Shown: positions 1 to 12,209, counted from the stretch's first letter. The stretch: 64,000 bases of DNA from Halichoerus grypus (GCF_964656455.1 NC_135720.1:56074598-56138597); one strand, 5' to 3'. A program made the numbers and translations. The notes: generated by a model from the sequence alone, not told the origin.

Positions 1-780
1 TATAGAGATAGGTCATGCACTGGCCATTTTATTACCTTCTAAAAATCTATAAACAAACATATTCTTCTTGAGCTTGCATCTGACTATGCACAAAAAGTTT
101 TGGCTTGTCTGTAAAGGCTCTGTACAGAGGCTGAACGATACCTTTACAGTTATTTTCTTTAAGATGCCACCAGCTAAACTAGAACTGGTAACAGATATAT
201 TGTAGCAGAATTATCATTTCATTTTTTTTTTAAATAAAGGTGGGTGTATGAGGCTTCTGTCATGTCTCTATATTTACAGTGAAAAGTCAATTCTAAGCAG
301 TTTGTGTTGAAAATGACAGCATTTCTGTCAAGCTCCACATCAGCTGCTGCTAGCTGGAGTCAGAATTATCATCCTTCACTGGGCTGTCTTGCTTTATGAT
401 ATCAATTAGCAAACAATCTGTTTTGTTGGCACATGATACAACTAGGATGCAAAACAGAGTGACTGTGAAGCAAAACATTTTCCAGGGAAAAGGCTGTTCT
501 GCCCAAGCATGGGGAGGGGGAAATGATACCATTCTGCTGTCAGGCTTTCTTTAATTTGCCACCAATGTCAGTTTATTGACACTAATACAATGTAATAATA
601 GTGTTAGGTTGGCTCTTCTTATTTTTCCCGATGACGTTAATATTTGGTTTTTAAAAATTTGCAGCTATTAATTCTCTTTTTAGCTTTCAGTTCCAGAATT
701 TATATCCAAACCCCTACTTAACACTGTAGAAAAAAAAAAAAATCTACACGGAAAACAGGAGAGAAGGTACACTAGAGGGC
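1..780. other. Unique AT-rich sequence with a weak minus-strand exon candidate
   Basis: No interspersed repeat was recognised here. On the minus strand a pyrimidine-rich tract ends in CAG at about 499. It is followed by an open frame to a stop near 350, with a hydrophobic stretch and then an acidic, serine-rich tail. A minus-strand AATAAA lies near 28-33. This combination could be a terminal exon but may be chance. A 60-residue frame is not significant in 64 kb, and no protein family was recognised. Confidence 0.3.
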
Positions 781-795
781 ACTAGTAAGCTATAC

Positions 796-928
796 TTTTA
801 TTTATTTATTTATTTTCATTCACCATTATAATTTGCATGTCTTTAGGGATGTTTTTGCTGCTTAATCTGATCTGTTTGAGACTACTCATTTTTCTTTCTT
901 TGTTTCTTTCTTTTTTTTTTTTTTTTTA
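796..928. repeat. T-rich low-complexity tracts
   Basis: A (TTTA)n run near 797-816 is followed by a TTTC/poly-T tract at about 890-928. They may be tails of a decayed antisense retroposon, but no body is recognisable beside them. Confidence 0.6.
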
Positions 929-3900
929 AGACCAACAAGCTCATTTGGTAGTTTTCATTGACCAGGAAGGTTCTAGACCTTTAGGTTCATTATTTTGATA
1001 AGCTTTATCCCATATGGATTGTCTGCATGGCCTTTATACCTTCATTGAAACCCTGCAATCTTGTCCTATGACATTTCTGATGTTTTTTGAAAGAGCATCT
1101 CCACAGCTGCAAGTAATTGCTACTTAAGCCCAATTGTATGGGCTTTGAGATATACACAAATCACTCCTGGGTATTTCTTTTAAGCCACATTTAAACCGAA
1201 GTCTCCAGAGGTGAAAGGCGAGATATTTGGGTAATCTGCCACCTGGCTCATTCTAATGTGATTGGTGGAGAAGACAAATTCATCTTCTGAAGAATGTACA
1301 AGAACAATTTTTCTTGAAAGGTCAAGTGAAATTTATGCTTCATGCTCAAAACTTTGGCATTTCAATTAACTTTTAAAAGTCACAAACAATATAGTGAGCT
1401 CTAAGATGTTCTTAAAGAGAAAATATATTGTATTTATCAAACAAAATAAACCAAATTTAATGACTTCTTTAGAATATGTTGCTATTGCCTCTTTATTGAA
1501 CAAGATTTTTAAAAATTGTCGAAGTTCTATGATAGTAGGAATACTCTTTAATGTTGTGTTACTGGGGTATTTTTATACTTTTAGTTTCCTTCTCTTTTGA
1601 AATATTGATTTTTGAAATCATGAGTAAAAAGATGAAACAGTTATTTCACAAGTACACATGATATAAAGAATGTAGGATATTCATTGTGACAGTAATTACA
1701 ATGTTAATAGAAATGGTTACAGCAATATTTATTCAGTAGGATACAGTTTAGACCTTGATCATAGTCCAAATCCAATTGTTGAAACCTAATATTTTATAGT
1801 AAAATATTTCTTAGGATTTCTGCTTTTGAAGAATCAATCATTTCTAAATTACAAAAATACAAAAACTTCTCATGTAACATGTTTTATTCTAATATATATA
1901 TACAGTCTTTCTCAAAACATAACACAGATTGGGGGCCACCACAAAATAGGACTAAAGAAATTCATCTTGATTCTTTCATCATCCTGAGATGTTGTACTGT
2001 AAATAATGAATTGATCATCTTACTCTCCCCCACACATGCTATGTGTCATTACCATGACCAACTTGTCTGTTGTTGAAATTATTTTTAAGGTTTGATTGGG
2101 AGCTTTTTTCCAGTTTGAGGATGAGAAAGGGGGAAACCTATAGAAGTTAAGACTCAGCCTGCTGGCATTGTTTTTCCCCTTCACTATGCTAGTAGTTGTT
2201 TTCCAGTCTGTTGTCTTTATGGCCATCAGGTTAAAAAGTCATTAAAAATATAGACTCTTCATGTATTAGATCAGATGGGATAAAAATGAATAATTTCATC
2301 AAAGTCATGCTGGCAGGCAAGTGAAGAAGCCAGTCCAAGACTGAAAACTAAATCTGTTGTGGCTTTAAGTCCAGGACTCTTTCTGCTTGCTGTGTAGAAG
2401 TCAGAATCTCCACCCAGATGAATAGCTACAGATGTTTATTAGTTTCCTGTCTGTAGTTTTGAACAATTATTATAATGATTTAGGATTATTAAAGGAAGTC
2501 TGTTTATATTCAATAAAGAGGTGACTAAAATTACTCTCAAATAAAAAATATATAAAAATCTTTTAACTTCTTAGTAAGAAAATACACCTATTTAAACAAG
2601 CATATTCTAAGGGAATATTTCCATCTTTTTCCAGCCGTTTGAAAATTAGCAACAAAACAGAAAGAGTTGAGTGTTACATTGGCAAATACAAACAAAACAC
2701 TCTTGATTGCTAGAAGTACTTGATGTCCTGAGATGTTTTGTTGTCCTAGTAGGAAGGATTTCATTTAAAACACTGCAGGGGGTCATGTGCTTTGCTTTAA
2801 AATTGATTTATGACACTTCCAACTGAAGGACAAATACTACACTTAAAACTAAGACAAGCATGACTTTAATAAATCTGTTTTTTATAAAGTCACAAATTAA
2901 TTGTTTAGCATTTTGAGTACACTGTCATGATCAGTTCTGTTTACATGAAAAAGACTCATAATTAATATTAAATGCATGCATTTATTTAAGTCATTTTGAT
3001 CATTTGTTTTCCTTACTGCAACCATACTTCATGCTGTCTTCAATTTTTTTGTAAAGTATAATTTATAGAAAGGCTTTTATCACTATTACAGTATAGTAAA
3101 TCCAATTAGAAATACTGCAGAAATGGTTGTAGTTTTCATGTGACTATACTAATAATATTTTAGGTGTCACCAATTATATTGACACAGTGGGTACAAATTT
3201 GAGAGTTAAAATCATATTTAAAGGGCTATATTATAACTCAACCAATGGGAAGCCTTGGTTTATCATATTTTTAAATTATAAACTAAAACAAGTTTCCAAA
3301 GGATACAAGTTGAGTGTTTTTATTTCTTTGGGAAACATCCTGTTTCAAATAATACATTGCTAAATTTTTGCAGAAAACATGACCCTGCAAAAGTACATGT
3401 GATCTGTAGACTTCATATAGGTATTAGTGTATGGAAAAACAAATATCCATGTTTTGTTGCACTGTAAACAATCTGTCCAATGTGGAGATTATATGCATCA
3501 TCCATTTAACTTGGTTCCAGTTCTACAGGCTAGTGTAAAGCCATTGTATGATGATGTGAGAATGTGCTGCTCCAATTGGTGATAGGCATGAGAAGAAGTT
3601 GAATTCTGCGTTACCTCTTAAATTTTCCAAGAGCATATCGACATGACATTGTGCTTCCAATTCAATAGATTCAATATTCAGAAATATTTTTGTATTAGAC
3701 ATGGTTTCCAGACATTGTAAATGAGGGCTCTATGGGAAAAAATTTCCCGTGGTCCGAAGATGGAAAGAAGGAAAAGAGAAAGGAAGAAAGGAAGAAAAGA
3801 ACCTTTAATGAGTATCCCTCTGATAGTCACTGTGATATCCATTTTTATATGTTAGTTTATTTCCTATTCAAAGTATTTGAAAAGAGACAATACAGACATA

Positions 3901-4215
3901 GCAATCCACCAAAGGAAGAGATAAAAGTGCTTGCGCATGAGATGTTCAAATAGAGTACTCTGTGTGAGGCTGACTAGATTTATTTTTCATCAGGGAAGAG
4001 ACATAGCAAATGTAGAGTTAAGAGTCTTCTTATTTAAGGCATTATAATGTTTGTATGTGTACTCACACATGAAGTTGTACATGAGTGTGTGTATGGGGGG
4101 AGTCAGGTTTGGAGATGAAATTATTGGATCATGAAATTCTAAACTAATTTAGCAAGTTTATGAATAGCTGATTTTATTCATCGGTCTGAATCATTTAAGC
4201 TTGAGGAGAAAGTCT
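929..4215. other. Unassigned AT-rich non-coding sequence
   Basis: No coding region, RNA gene or confidently recognisable repeat was seen. A short purine-rich GA/GGAA tract lies at about 3760-3801, and a mixed TG-rich stretch at about 4050-4100. Small open frames here (for example 1394-1600, 1879-2076 and 3732-3953) have no recognisable domains and are treated as chance. Confidence 0.5.
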
Positions 4216-4219
4216 GTGA

Positions 4220-4800
4220 TCTTGTGTTGGAAGGCCCTTATACCACCCTCAGGTTTGATGATTTGCTGGAGTAGCTTACAAAATTCAGATAAGCTGCTAT
4301 ATTCACAGTTATGGTTTACTGCAGCAAAAGGAAACAGATTAAAATCCACAAGGAAAAGGGTGCATAGGACAGAGTTCAAGAGAGAACAGGTGCAAGCTTT
4401 CAGTTGTTGTTTCCCAGTGGAGACACATGGGCAGTGTTTATTTCTCCTAGCAATAATGTGTGACAACACATGCAATGTGTTGCTGACCAGGAAGCTCAGT
4501 CAAGCCTTGATACCCTTGGTTTTTACTGAAGATCAATCACATAGATATGGAATGCCTACATGACTGATTTTAGCTACTCAGCCAGTACCCCCTCCCAAAG
4601 GTCAAACTGATAGCCCAACTGAGCAAAAACAAGTATTTATCATAAATCACTGGTGTGTGATCCAAGGCCCAAGGTATTGGGCAGGTTATTTGAAAGGCTT
4701 AGAGGTTATCCCCTAAGAGAGTTCAAGAACCTGTCCTGAAAACTTTCGGAATGTGCAGGTTTGGGGCAGCCCAGCCCTGCTGAGTTAATCCTTTACTATA
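4220..4800 (-). mobile_element. Ancient ERVL-type LTR relic, antisense (subfamily uncertain)
   Basis: The run of words from GATTTGCTGGAGTAGCTTAC near 4258, through GACCAGGAAGCTCAGTC near 4484, to the following bases ending GATCAATCACATAG matches a familiar mammalian LTR consensus read in reverse. Similarity decays towards 4800. It contains a 120-residue plus-strand open frame that is explained by the repeat and should not be read as a gene. The subfamily name (MER21-like or a related LTR) is from memory. Confidence 0.5.
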
Positions 4801-5284
4801 GAATTTAGAGGCTACAAATATTTCCTGATTTTTGTCACCTGTAGGAAAGTCAATGTAGTACATTATTTATATTTTATACGTTGAAAACCTACATTTCTTT
4901 ATTTAAAAATTTGAGATCATAGTCCTTGGTCAGTTTTTTTAGGAAAGGGCATATAAGAAAAAATAAGGTCTGATACAAAATGGAGATCAAAACTTAGCTT
5001 GTCAGGCAAATATTGAATATGGGTAAGATTTAAGGTACAAGTCACCATTCAGAGGCTACCTAGGGGAGAATACCATATGACTGCAGCCCAAGAATTAAGC
5101 AGAAACATTGGAATAAGGTGTGTTGAGTGCAAGCTTACCCAAGGCCTAGGGAAGTTCTGATTAGCAGACAACTGGATTAGGGAGCTGGACTTTGCAAGGG
5201 CTTGGCCACATGCATGGGATAAGGCATACTTGGTAGATAGGGTGAAGCCTGATGAATCATTAAAATGAGAGGGAGAACAGGTCA

Positions 5285-5802
5285 TTGATTTCCTAATGCT
5301 ACTGTAACAAATTATCACAAAAGTAGTGGCTTTAAACAACACGAATTTATTATCTAACAGTTCTGGAGATCAGAAGTCCAAAATGAGTCTTACAAGTCTA
5401 GAATGAAGGTGTTAGGCTAACTTATATTTCTTCTGGAGGCTCCAGAAAAGAATCTTTTTCCTTCCCTTTAAACACCTTCCAGAGCCTACCTGTGCTCCTT
5501 GGTTCATGGCTACTTCTTCCATCTTTAGAGTGAGACAGTCTAACCTCTGCTTAAGTCATCATATCTTTTTTCTGATTCGGCTGCTCATGCCTCCCTCTAT
5601 CCCTTGTTAGAATCCTTGTGATTACACTGAGCCCACCTGAATAACCCAGGGTAACTGTCCTCTCCCGCACCTTTCTCCATCTCAAGATCTTTAACATAAT
5701 CACATCTGAGAGGTCTTTTTGTCAGTCAGGAAACATTTATAGGGTTCAGGGATTAGGACTTGGGCATCCTTGGGTGGCTGTTATTCTGTCTTCCATAACA
5801 GG
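5285..5802 (-). mobile_element. MLT1-like (ERVL-MaLR) LTR, antisense
   Basis: Read on the plus strand, the segment opens with CTACTGTAACAAATTATCAC. It continues through GGCTTTAAACAACACGAATT and CAGTTCTGGAGATCAGAAGT and ends near TCTTCCATAACAGG. This is the reverse-complement order of MaLR solo LTRs. It is diverged, so it is probably old, and carries no coding sequence. Confidence 0.75.
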
Positions 5803-6094
5803 AGACAGGATGGGTACCATTGGAAGAGCTGGGGTTGAAGGAAACTTAGAGCAAATGCTGCATTTCAATGTTGGGTGGCCTAGTCAGGTTCTAAGAGAAG
5901 GTGGCTGCAATCTCATTCACTAGGAGATTGCCATCTGTCAATGGATAGAATATTAGCCTCAAAGGCTCAGTAACATTTAACAGGAATTTGCCTTTAGTTA
6001 TTTGAGGCAAGAAAAATCAGTGGTCAATAATTCAAGAGATACTCCTTATACTAAGGACTAGCTCAAGTTAACAAGTATGAAAAAGGATTGATTT

Positions 6095-6320
6095 AATAAT
6101 TACCATTTATTTTATATTTACGATATGTCAAATTTACCAAACCAAATACTTATATTATCTCATGCAGTCCTCACTATAGCATTTAAAAATAGGTTTGGAG
6201 GCTAGTCAATGAAGGAAATGAATTTGAGTGTTCATTAACCTGCTCAGGTGGCTTTAGGAAGCAACCTGGCAGAGACTGGATGCAAATCTGAATTATTTCA
6301 AGGCCTTGGCTTTCTCTCAT
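6095..6320 (-). mobile_element. MIR SINE, antisense, degenerate
   Basis: The sequence shows the reverse MIR layout. An ATTTAC..ACTTATATTATCTCATGCAGTCCTCAC-like core is followed by AACCTG..GCAACCTGGCAGAGACTGGATGCAAATCTG, corresponding to the tRNA-like end. It is strongly decayed and has no visible target-site duplication. Confidence 0.5.
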
Positions 6321-7600
6321 TGCTGAATGCTAACATGTTGAATTTACAATGTTGGATACCCCTTTCCATTGATCAGATTTTTATAATTCATAATTCGGGG
6401 TATCTCCTTTCTCAATTGCCGGAACAAGCATAAGGTTAATTAATAACTAGGATTGTTTTGTTGAGGATAGAATTAGATTATTGGGTGGAAAACAGTGGAG
6501 TCCTATCAAAATCTAATATGAAGGCTGATGAAACATCTCTTTCCTACTAAGGAAAACACCCTTTCAGTGTTAGAAATCCTTGGTCCTGTTTAGAAGTGCT
6601 TAACACCATCCAGTGCAGTGATAAACTATTTTGATAAACATAGCTACCTCATGCCCTTCTTTACTACTATCTGAACTTTTGAAATGAATTAAATAAAACT
6701 AAAAAGAAAGCAATGGCGATTTTAGAAAGTAGGTCATTTGGATTTGAGACAGCCTCCCCACACCTTGGGTTTTCTGATGTCAGTGTGATTACTGACTCTT
6801 TGTACAAGGTTTTTCTATGTGGTGGGAATAGAAAGCATGTTGAATACCAGACTTGTTGTGCACTTGCTTTCAGAGTGGAAGTTGAGAGAAGGAAAAAAAA
6901 ACAACAAAAAACCAACTTCACAAGTGTATAAAAATGGAATAGAGACTGACTTGTGGGAAATATTTCTTCCTTCCTTCTAGCCCGGATTTTTCCAAAGAGA
7001 TTTCCTTAGTTATTCAGTAACCTGATCAACCTTGGGTTTCAAATATTTTTCTTAACTATCTTGAGGTGAAGATGAGATGCCACATAGAAACTTTCTCCTC
7101 ATAGGTCTCTGAGAGGGACTTTTAGCTATCACATCAGGAATCTATCACATGAATTCATCCTGTGGAACAAACTAGATGCAATTTTAGATATTTTCTTGAA
7201 ATCGTTTCTATGAATCTTTTCTTTGAGTGCATCACTAAGTCAAAAATTGAAGAGATATTTTTAGTACTAGCTCACTCTACTCATAACTGTATTTTAGCTC
7301 TAAGTTCTTGAAGTACAATATAATAAAAATGATGTTGCTCTTGGTCCTTGAAGTTTTGGATTCATTGTATTCAAAGTTTTAACTGTATCTGCCAAATATG
7401 CCAAGCTCCCCTGAAATTTATCTTTTTAAAAGTCTGAAGCAGTTGGTTTTTTTCCCTGATGTTCCAAAAATATGGCAATAGCATCTCCCTGCTCATAAAT
7501 CTGTGGATACGTATTTCTCTCTGTCAATGAACAAACAATACTATGCAATAGAAGGATTTTGTAATCAACATTAAAATGTTCACAAAGCAATGAAAGTTAC
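6321..7600. other. Unassigned non-coding sequence
   Basis: No gene or confidently recognised repeat is visible. The open frames at 6667-6921 (minus) and 6713-6931 (plus) overlap each other, include an A-rich tract near 6893-6912, and have no domain-like features. Confidence 0.5.
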
Positions 7601-8428
7601 TTGATTTTGACTCAATTTTTTTTTAATTTTTTTATTGTTATGTTAATCCCCATACATTACATCATTAGTTTTAGATATAGTGTTCCATGATTCATCGTTT
7701 GTGCACAACACCCAGTGCTCCATGCAGAACGTGCCCTCCTCAATACCCATCACCAGGCTAACCCATCCTCCCAACCCCCTCCCCTCTAGAACCCTCAGTT
7801 TGTTTTTCAGAGTCCATTGTCTCTCATGGTTCTTCTCCCCCTCCGATTTCCCCCCCTTCATTCTTCCCCTCCTGCTACATTCTTCTTCTTCTTTTTTTCT
7901 TTCTTAACATATATTGCATTATTTGTTTCAGAGGTACAGATCTGAGATTCAACAGTCTTGCACAATTCACAGCGCTTACCAGAACACATACCCTCCCCAG
8001 TGTCCATCACCCAGTCACCCCATCCCTCCCACCCCACCCCCCACTCCAGCAACCCTCAGTTTGTTTCCTGAGATTAAGAATTCCTCATATCAGTGAGGTC
8101 ATATGATACATGTCTTTCTCTGTTTGACTTACTTCGCTCAGCATAATACCCTCCAGTTCCATCCACGTCGTTGCAAATGGCAAGATCTCATTCCTTTTGA
8201 TGGCTGCATAATATTCCATTGTATATATATACCACATCTTCTTTATCCATTCATCTGTTGATGGACATCTTGGCTCTTTCCACAGTTTGGCTATTGTGGA
8301 CATTGCTGCTATAAACATCGGGGTGCACGTACCCTTTCGGATCCCTACTTTTGTATCTTTGGGGTAAATACCCAGTAGTGCAATTGCTGGATCATATGGT
8401 AGCTCTATTTGATTTTGACTCAATTTTT
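7601..8428 (-). mobile_element. 5'-truncated LINE-1 insertion, antisense, with 20-bp TSD
   Basis: The direct repeat TTGATTTTGACTCAATTTTT occurs at 7601-7620 and again at 8409-8428. The element between them starts with a T-rich tract (its A tail) and then the 3' UTR. From about 8085 upward on the minus strand comes the C-terminal end of ORF2. A perfect TSD, a tail at one end and truncation at the other are the expected products of target-primed reverse transcription. The intact 20-bp TSD suggests a comparatively recent carnivore-lineage insertion. Confidence 0.93.
8085..8408 (-). pseudogene. L1 ORF2 C-terminal fragment (reverse transcriptase/endonuclease protein)
   Basis: The minus-strand frame carries the conserved ORF2 tail motifs [26 protein letters not shown] and MEYYAAIKRNEI. 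They lie in the expected order and continue to the region where ORF2 normally ends. In an intact L1 this C-terminal segment follows the reverse transcriptase domain and includes a cysteine-rich part. Here only about 110 residues remain because the insertion is 5'-truncated. The frame extends a few codons into the flanking TSD, so its first methionine is host sequence. It cannot make a functional protein. Confidence 0.93.
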
Positions 8429-8620
8429 ATGTAATTGACCATCTAATGGTTGAAATTGAAGTATTCTATGAGATCAGCTTGCAGCAACTTAGAAGCCAGT
8501 GCTTAAGCAGCAAATGGTGCAAAGTATTGCAATAAAAGTGTAATTTTTCTTTGTTTAATCAATTTTTTAAATTTTGAATCCAGATTTTTGAGAATATAAT
8601 TAGTGCTTACCCTAATACAT

Positions 8621-8623
8621 GTA

Positions 8624-8659
<36 letters not shown>

Positions 8660-8660
8660 A
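8621..8660. repeat. (TG)n microsatellite
   Basis: About 13 TG units run from 8623 to 8648, followed by interrupted TATGTG units. Confidence 0.95.
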
Positions 8661-9400
8661 CACAGCCTCAAATAATCGTCAGCATCAGTAATGCTTTCCA
8701 AACTTTGATCAACAGCATTTCTCATACATAAGAATATACACATTATCAAGTATAATTCTTTCATCAGTAGTGTATTCAAATCAGTACTAAAGGAGGTGAT
8801 ATATTACTTTTGGTGATGGTTTCATGGTTGTATGCATATATCCAAATCCATCAAATTATATACATTAAATATAGGCTTTTTTTGTATATCAGTTATATCT
8901 CAACAAAGCTGTGAAAAAACAAAATAAAATAATCAGACACAAAAAAACTAATACTAAAAAAGGGCAATAATTTAATTTTTTTTGCAAGACCATGATTTTT
9001 TTTTTTTTGCTAATTCATTAATCCAGTGCTTAATCGAGAATAAGAGAAAGATATACATTCTGGTAATTATTTATCATAATGTTTTGATATTGTTCAGGAG
9101 AGATGGTTTTATGAGTTTTTTCAGTTGTATAAAATTTATTTTGGTTGTGTTTGGTAATTAAAAGAGCAGTATCACATGAAATTTTAATAGCATTTAAGGT
9201 TCCCAATAATAATTTCCAATAATGTTAACCTGTGTGTGCTATACAATATTGTGTTGTATAATACAGGAAAAAAAATACTATTTAAAAATGAAAATAAGGT
9301 TTGCGTGAATTTTAACTCAAATGCTCAGGTTGTGCGGATTCCATTATGATGATATTACTCAGTCTTTTTAAACAAACCCAGATGATTGGATATCTTCAAA
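8661..9400. other. Unassigned AT-rich sequence
   Basis: Nothing gene-like was seen. The A-rich and T-rich runs near 8930-9010 may be remnants of retroposon tails. Confidence 0.5.
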
Positions 9401-9409
9401 GAGAGTGCT

Positions 9410-9810
9410 GACCATCGTTTCATGTCTTCTGTTTGGGAATTTAGCTAGATTAAATTTCCCAGCCTCCTTTGAGGACTTAGTGTCTTGAGGCCTACTCATC
9501 CAGCGCACAGTGTGGCTCACTTTGAGGCTTGGCCTCTATAAGTCTCCCACATTAGATCCTTCATGATCTTTTCTTGCTGCCTAGAATGAAGGGGGCTTCA
9601 TGGTAGACTTGAGGGCCAAGTGTTGCCATAAAATGGAAGGGCCTCTTCCCTAAATCACTTCTGAAAAGAAAGCCACCTAGAAAAGCTGTTCAACCAAGAG
9701 CACTCTAATTCTACTGCTAGGTTAGTGAGGGAAGAAGGGGAATAGTTGTGTTAAACCACTAAAATTTCAGAGTTTATCTGCTATAGAAGCTAGTATTACC
9801 TTAACACTTT
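9410..9810 (+). mobile_element. Probable old LTR-like interspersed repeat, sense (family not named)
   Basis: The segment contains AATTTCCCAGCCTCCTTTGAG near 9455 and GTGTTAAACCACTAAAATTTC followed by AGAGTTTATCTGCTATAGAAG near 9748. These are typical start and end words of a common decayed mammalian repeat whose 3' part is a KTTAARCCACTGARATTT motif. The family name could not be assigned, and the element is strongly diverged. Confidence 0.4.
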
Positions 9811-10394
9811 AGATACTATTCTTTGTAATTATTTCACTCCATACCTGAAAAAGAAATCAAGTTTACTGGATGCCTTTTCACTTGCCCCATAGCAAAAACA
9901 AAATATGTATTTTAAACAAAGAAAACCAGACATAATGAGGAAGATGCCTAGTTATTCCTGCAGAAAAACAAGTGGTATGGGTATCTGTCAGTTGATGGTA
10001 GGGTTTTCTTCCGTCCAGTCGTTCTTCTGTTCCAAGTGAAATTTGTATTAATTTCCCATAAACATTTATGTCACTGGCCTTATAACTGTCTCTGTTTAAT
10101 GGGGGCTAAAGCAAATTTAAATAATCTTACTTTGCCAATCTTCTGATTTGTAGCTTGCAATGTCAGGATGAACTCTCACTCAGAATGGATTAAAGAAGAA
10201 ATGTTAAAATAAAATAAATGGCAGGACTCAGGATCTCTTTTAGTGCATTTTATGGTAATGGCAATAGCCCAAGTTTTTTGTTTGTTTGTTTCTTTTTGTT
10301 TTTAAAGTACATTCCTGTCTGAAAATTAGTTTTATGTTAGGCTGTAAAATATGTACAATATAAATTGTATCATGTGCATGAAAATATTGTATAG

Positions 10395-10614
10395 AACAAA
10401 GCCTATGCATGGGGTGCCTGGATGGCCCAGTTGGTTAAGTGTTGGACTCCTGGTTTCGGCTCAGGTCATCATCTCAGGGTCTTTAGATTGAGCCCCAAGT
10501 TGGGCTTGGCGCTTGGCGTGGAGTCTGCTTGTGTTTCTCTCTCCCTCTTCCCTGCTCTCTCTCTAAAATAAATAAATAAATCTTAAAAAAGTAAAATAAA
10601 ACAAAGACTATGCA
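10395..10614 (+). mobile_element. SINEC SINE, sense, with TSD
   Basis: The body at about 10410-10599 starts GGGTGCCTGGATGGCCCAG (tRNA-Lys-like box A region), has GGCTCAGGTCATCATCTCAG, a CT-rich stretch and a (AAATA)n tail. The imperfect TSD is AACAAAGCCTATGCA at 10395-10409 and AACAAAGACTATGCA at 10600-10614. Its 3' TSD was later hit by the next SINE. Confidence 0.92.
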
Positions 10615-10841
10615 CCATAATCTTTCTTTTTTTTTTTTTTTTTTTAAGATTTTATTTATTTGTCAGAGAGAGAGAGAGAGAGCACAAGCAAGGGAAGCTG
10701 CAGGCAGAGGGAGAAGCAGGCTCCCCGCTAAACAAGGAGCCCTATGTGGGACTCCATTCTAGGACCCTGGGATCATGACCTTAGCCAAAGGCAGCCACTT
10801 AACCCACTGAGCCACCCAGGTGTCCCTATGCACCATAATCT
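10608..10841 (-). mobile_element. SINEC SINE, antisense, inserted at the 3' edge of the previous SINE
   Basis: The body at 10624-10825 reads poly-T, AAGATTTTATTTATTTGTC, an AG repeat, then GAGCCACCCAGGTGTCC. The 16-bp TSD CTATGCACCATAATCT is present at 10608-10623 and 10826-10841. The left TSD copy overlaps the right TSD copy of the preceding sense SINE, so this insertion is the younger one. Confidence 0.93.
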
Positions 10842-11484
10842 AATAATTATAGACTTTGCCTGTTTATTTTATCCTGTGAATCTCTAACCAGTGATGAGGA
10901 AATAAAAAACAAAAAAACCTGAGATGATTGGAAATCTCCACGTGGGAGGTAGTGTCCTTGTATGATAGCTGAGGAATGATTCTTAACATCTATGCCTTCT
11001 GACTCTACACACTTCTGGCATTGGTCTCAAGCATTCAGACATTAGCAAGGAAAATCTAGAATTTTGAGGTATGCACAGTAGCAGAATCTATGTTCACAGA
11101 TGTGGTTACATACAGAGTGCAAGTTGGCCAGGATGAAGTGAATTTTGATATGTGCAGCAAGATATAGTGAGTCCAGATTTAGGCGTAAGAAATAAATCCT
11201 GTTAGAACACATCTGACCCTGATGTCTTGTGTCTCCCATGGCACCAAAGAGTTTCCTCTTTCTGATGAATACATAATTCTGATGAATGCTGCTCAGATTA
11301 TGTCAGCACTAATTATTACAAATGAGGGCAGGGCTCTGAAAATTTGTCTGGGGGTATCAGAAGAAGGTAAAATTAGAATTTTGTCCTATACTCTGATAGG
11401 CATCTCAGGAATCATTATCTAATGACCCGAATTCTACTTTTTGATGGTAACACTGTAAACAAATGTATTTAAAACCGTGTAGAC

Positions 11485-11635
11485 TACTGCTTCCCAAACA
11501 GGTCTGCAGATTAGAATCACCTGGGGATCTTTTAACACTTCTAAAGCATAGGTTACAGTCTCAGAAAATTAAATCACAATCTCTGGGGCTGTGATCAGGT
11601 GAATCTATTCTGCAGACAGGTTTGAGAACCACCCA
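11485..11635 (+). mobile_element. MER5A-like hAT-Charlie DNA transposon relic
   Basis: TTAGAATCACCTGGGGATCTTTTAA near the left and GACAGGTTTGAGAACCAC at the right match the termini of this short non-autonomous family. It is diverged, and no TSD was read with confidence. Confidence 0.65.
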
Positions 11636-12015
11636 CAATCATTTTAGAATTTAATAATAGGTTTCCATGCCAACTTCTCAATAGAGGTTCTAAGCAACTT
11701 GGATATATATATTAGAGGATATTCACTAAACTAAATAGCAATATTGTAATTCAAAGGTGATAGAAGTTATACATATTTAATGTAGCAAACATAGTAAACA
11801 TAAAAACCATCAAAATTAAGTTAATTATAGTCTTGCCAACCAAAGATAATCACTGTAAATGGTTAGATTAATTTTCTTCTAGATATTTCCAATCAGTCTA
11901 AATACTAATAAGAATGAGTGTATATGTATGTGTATATATGTGTGTGGGTATAACAAAGACTGCCATACTGTTTATTCTTTTTCTCTAACAATATATAGAA
12001 TCAGAAAAATGTACT

Positions 12016-12209
12016 TTTATTTTTTTAAAGATTTTATTTATTTATTTGACAGAGAGAGACACAGTGAGAGAGGGAACACAAGCAGGGGGAGAGGGAGAAG
12101 CAGGCTTCTTGCCTAGCAGGGAGCCCGATGTGGGGCTCGATCCCAGGACCCTGGGATCATGACCTGAGCCGAAGGCAGACGCCTAATGACTGAGCCACCC
12201 GGGTGCCCC
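12016..12209 (-). mobile_element. SINEC SINE, antisense
   Basis: The sequence runs T tract, AAAGATTTTATTTATTTATT, GACAGAGAGAGACACAGTGA, GCTCGATCCCAGGACCCTGG, and ends GAGCCACCCGGGTGCCCC. It is close to consensus. A TSD was not established. Confidence 0.93.

Noticed and set aside
4201..4563. 120-residue plus-strand open frame
   Set aside because: It lies inside an old LTR relic. The opposite strand is also open over much of it, there is no domain, and it is best explained by repeat sequence.
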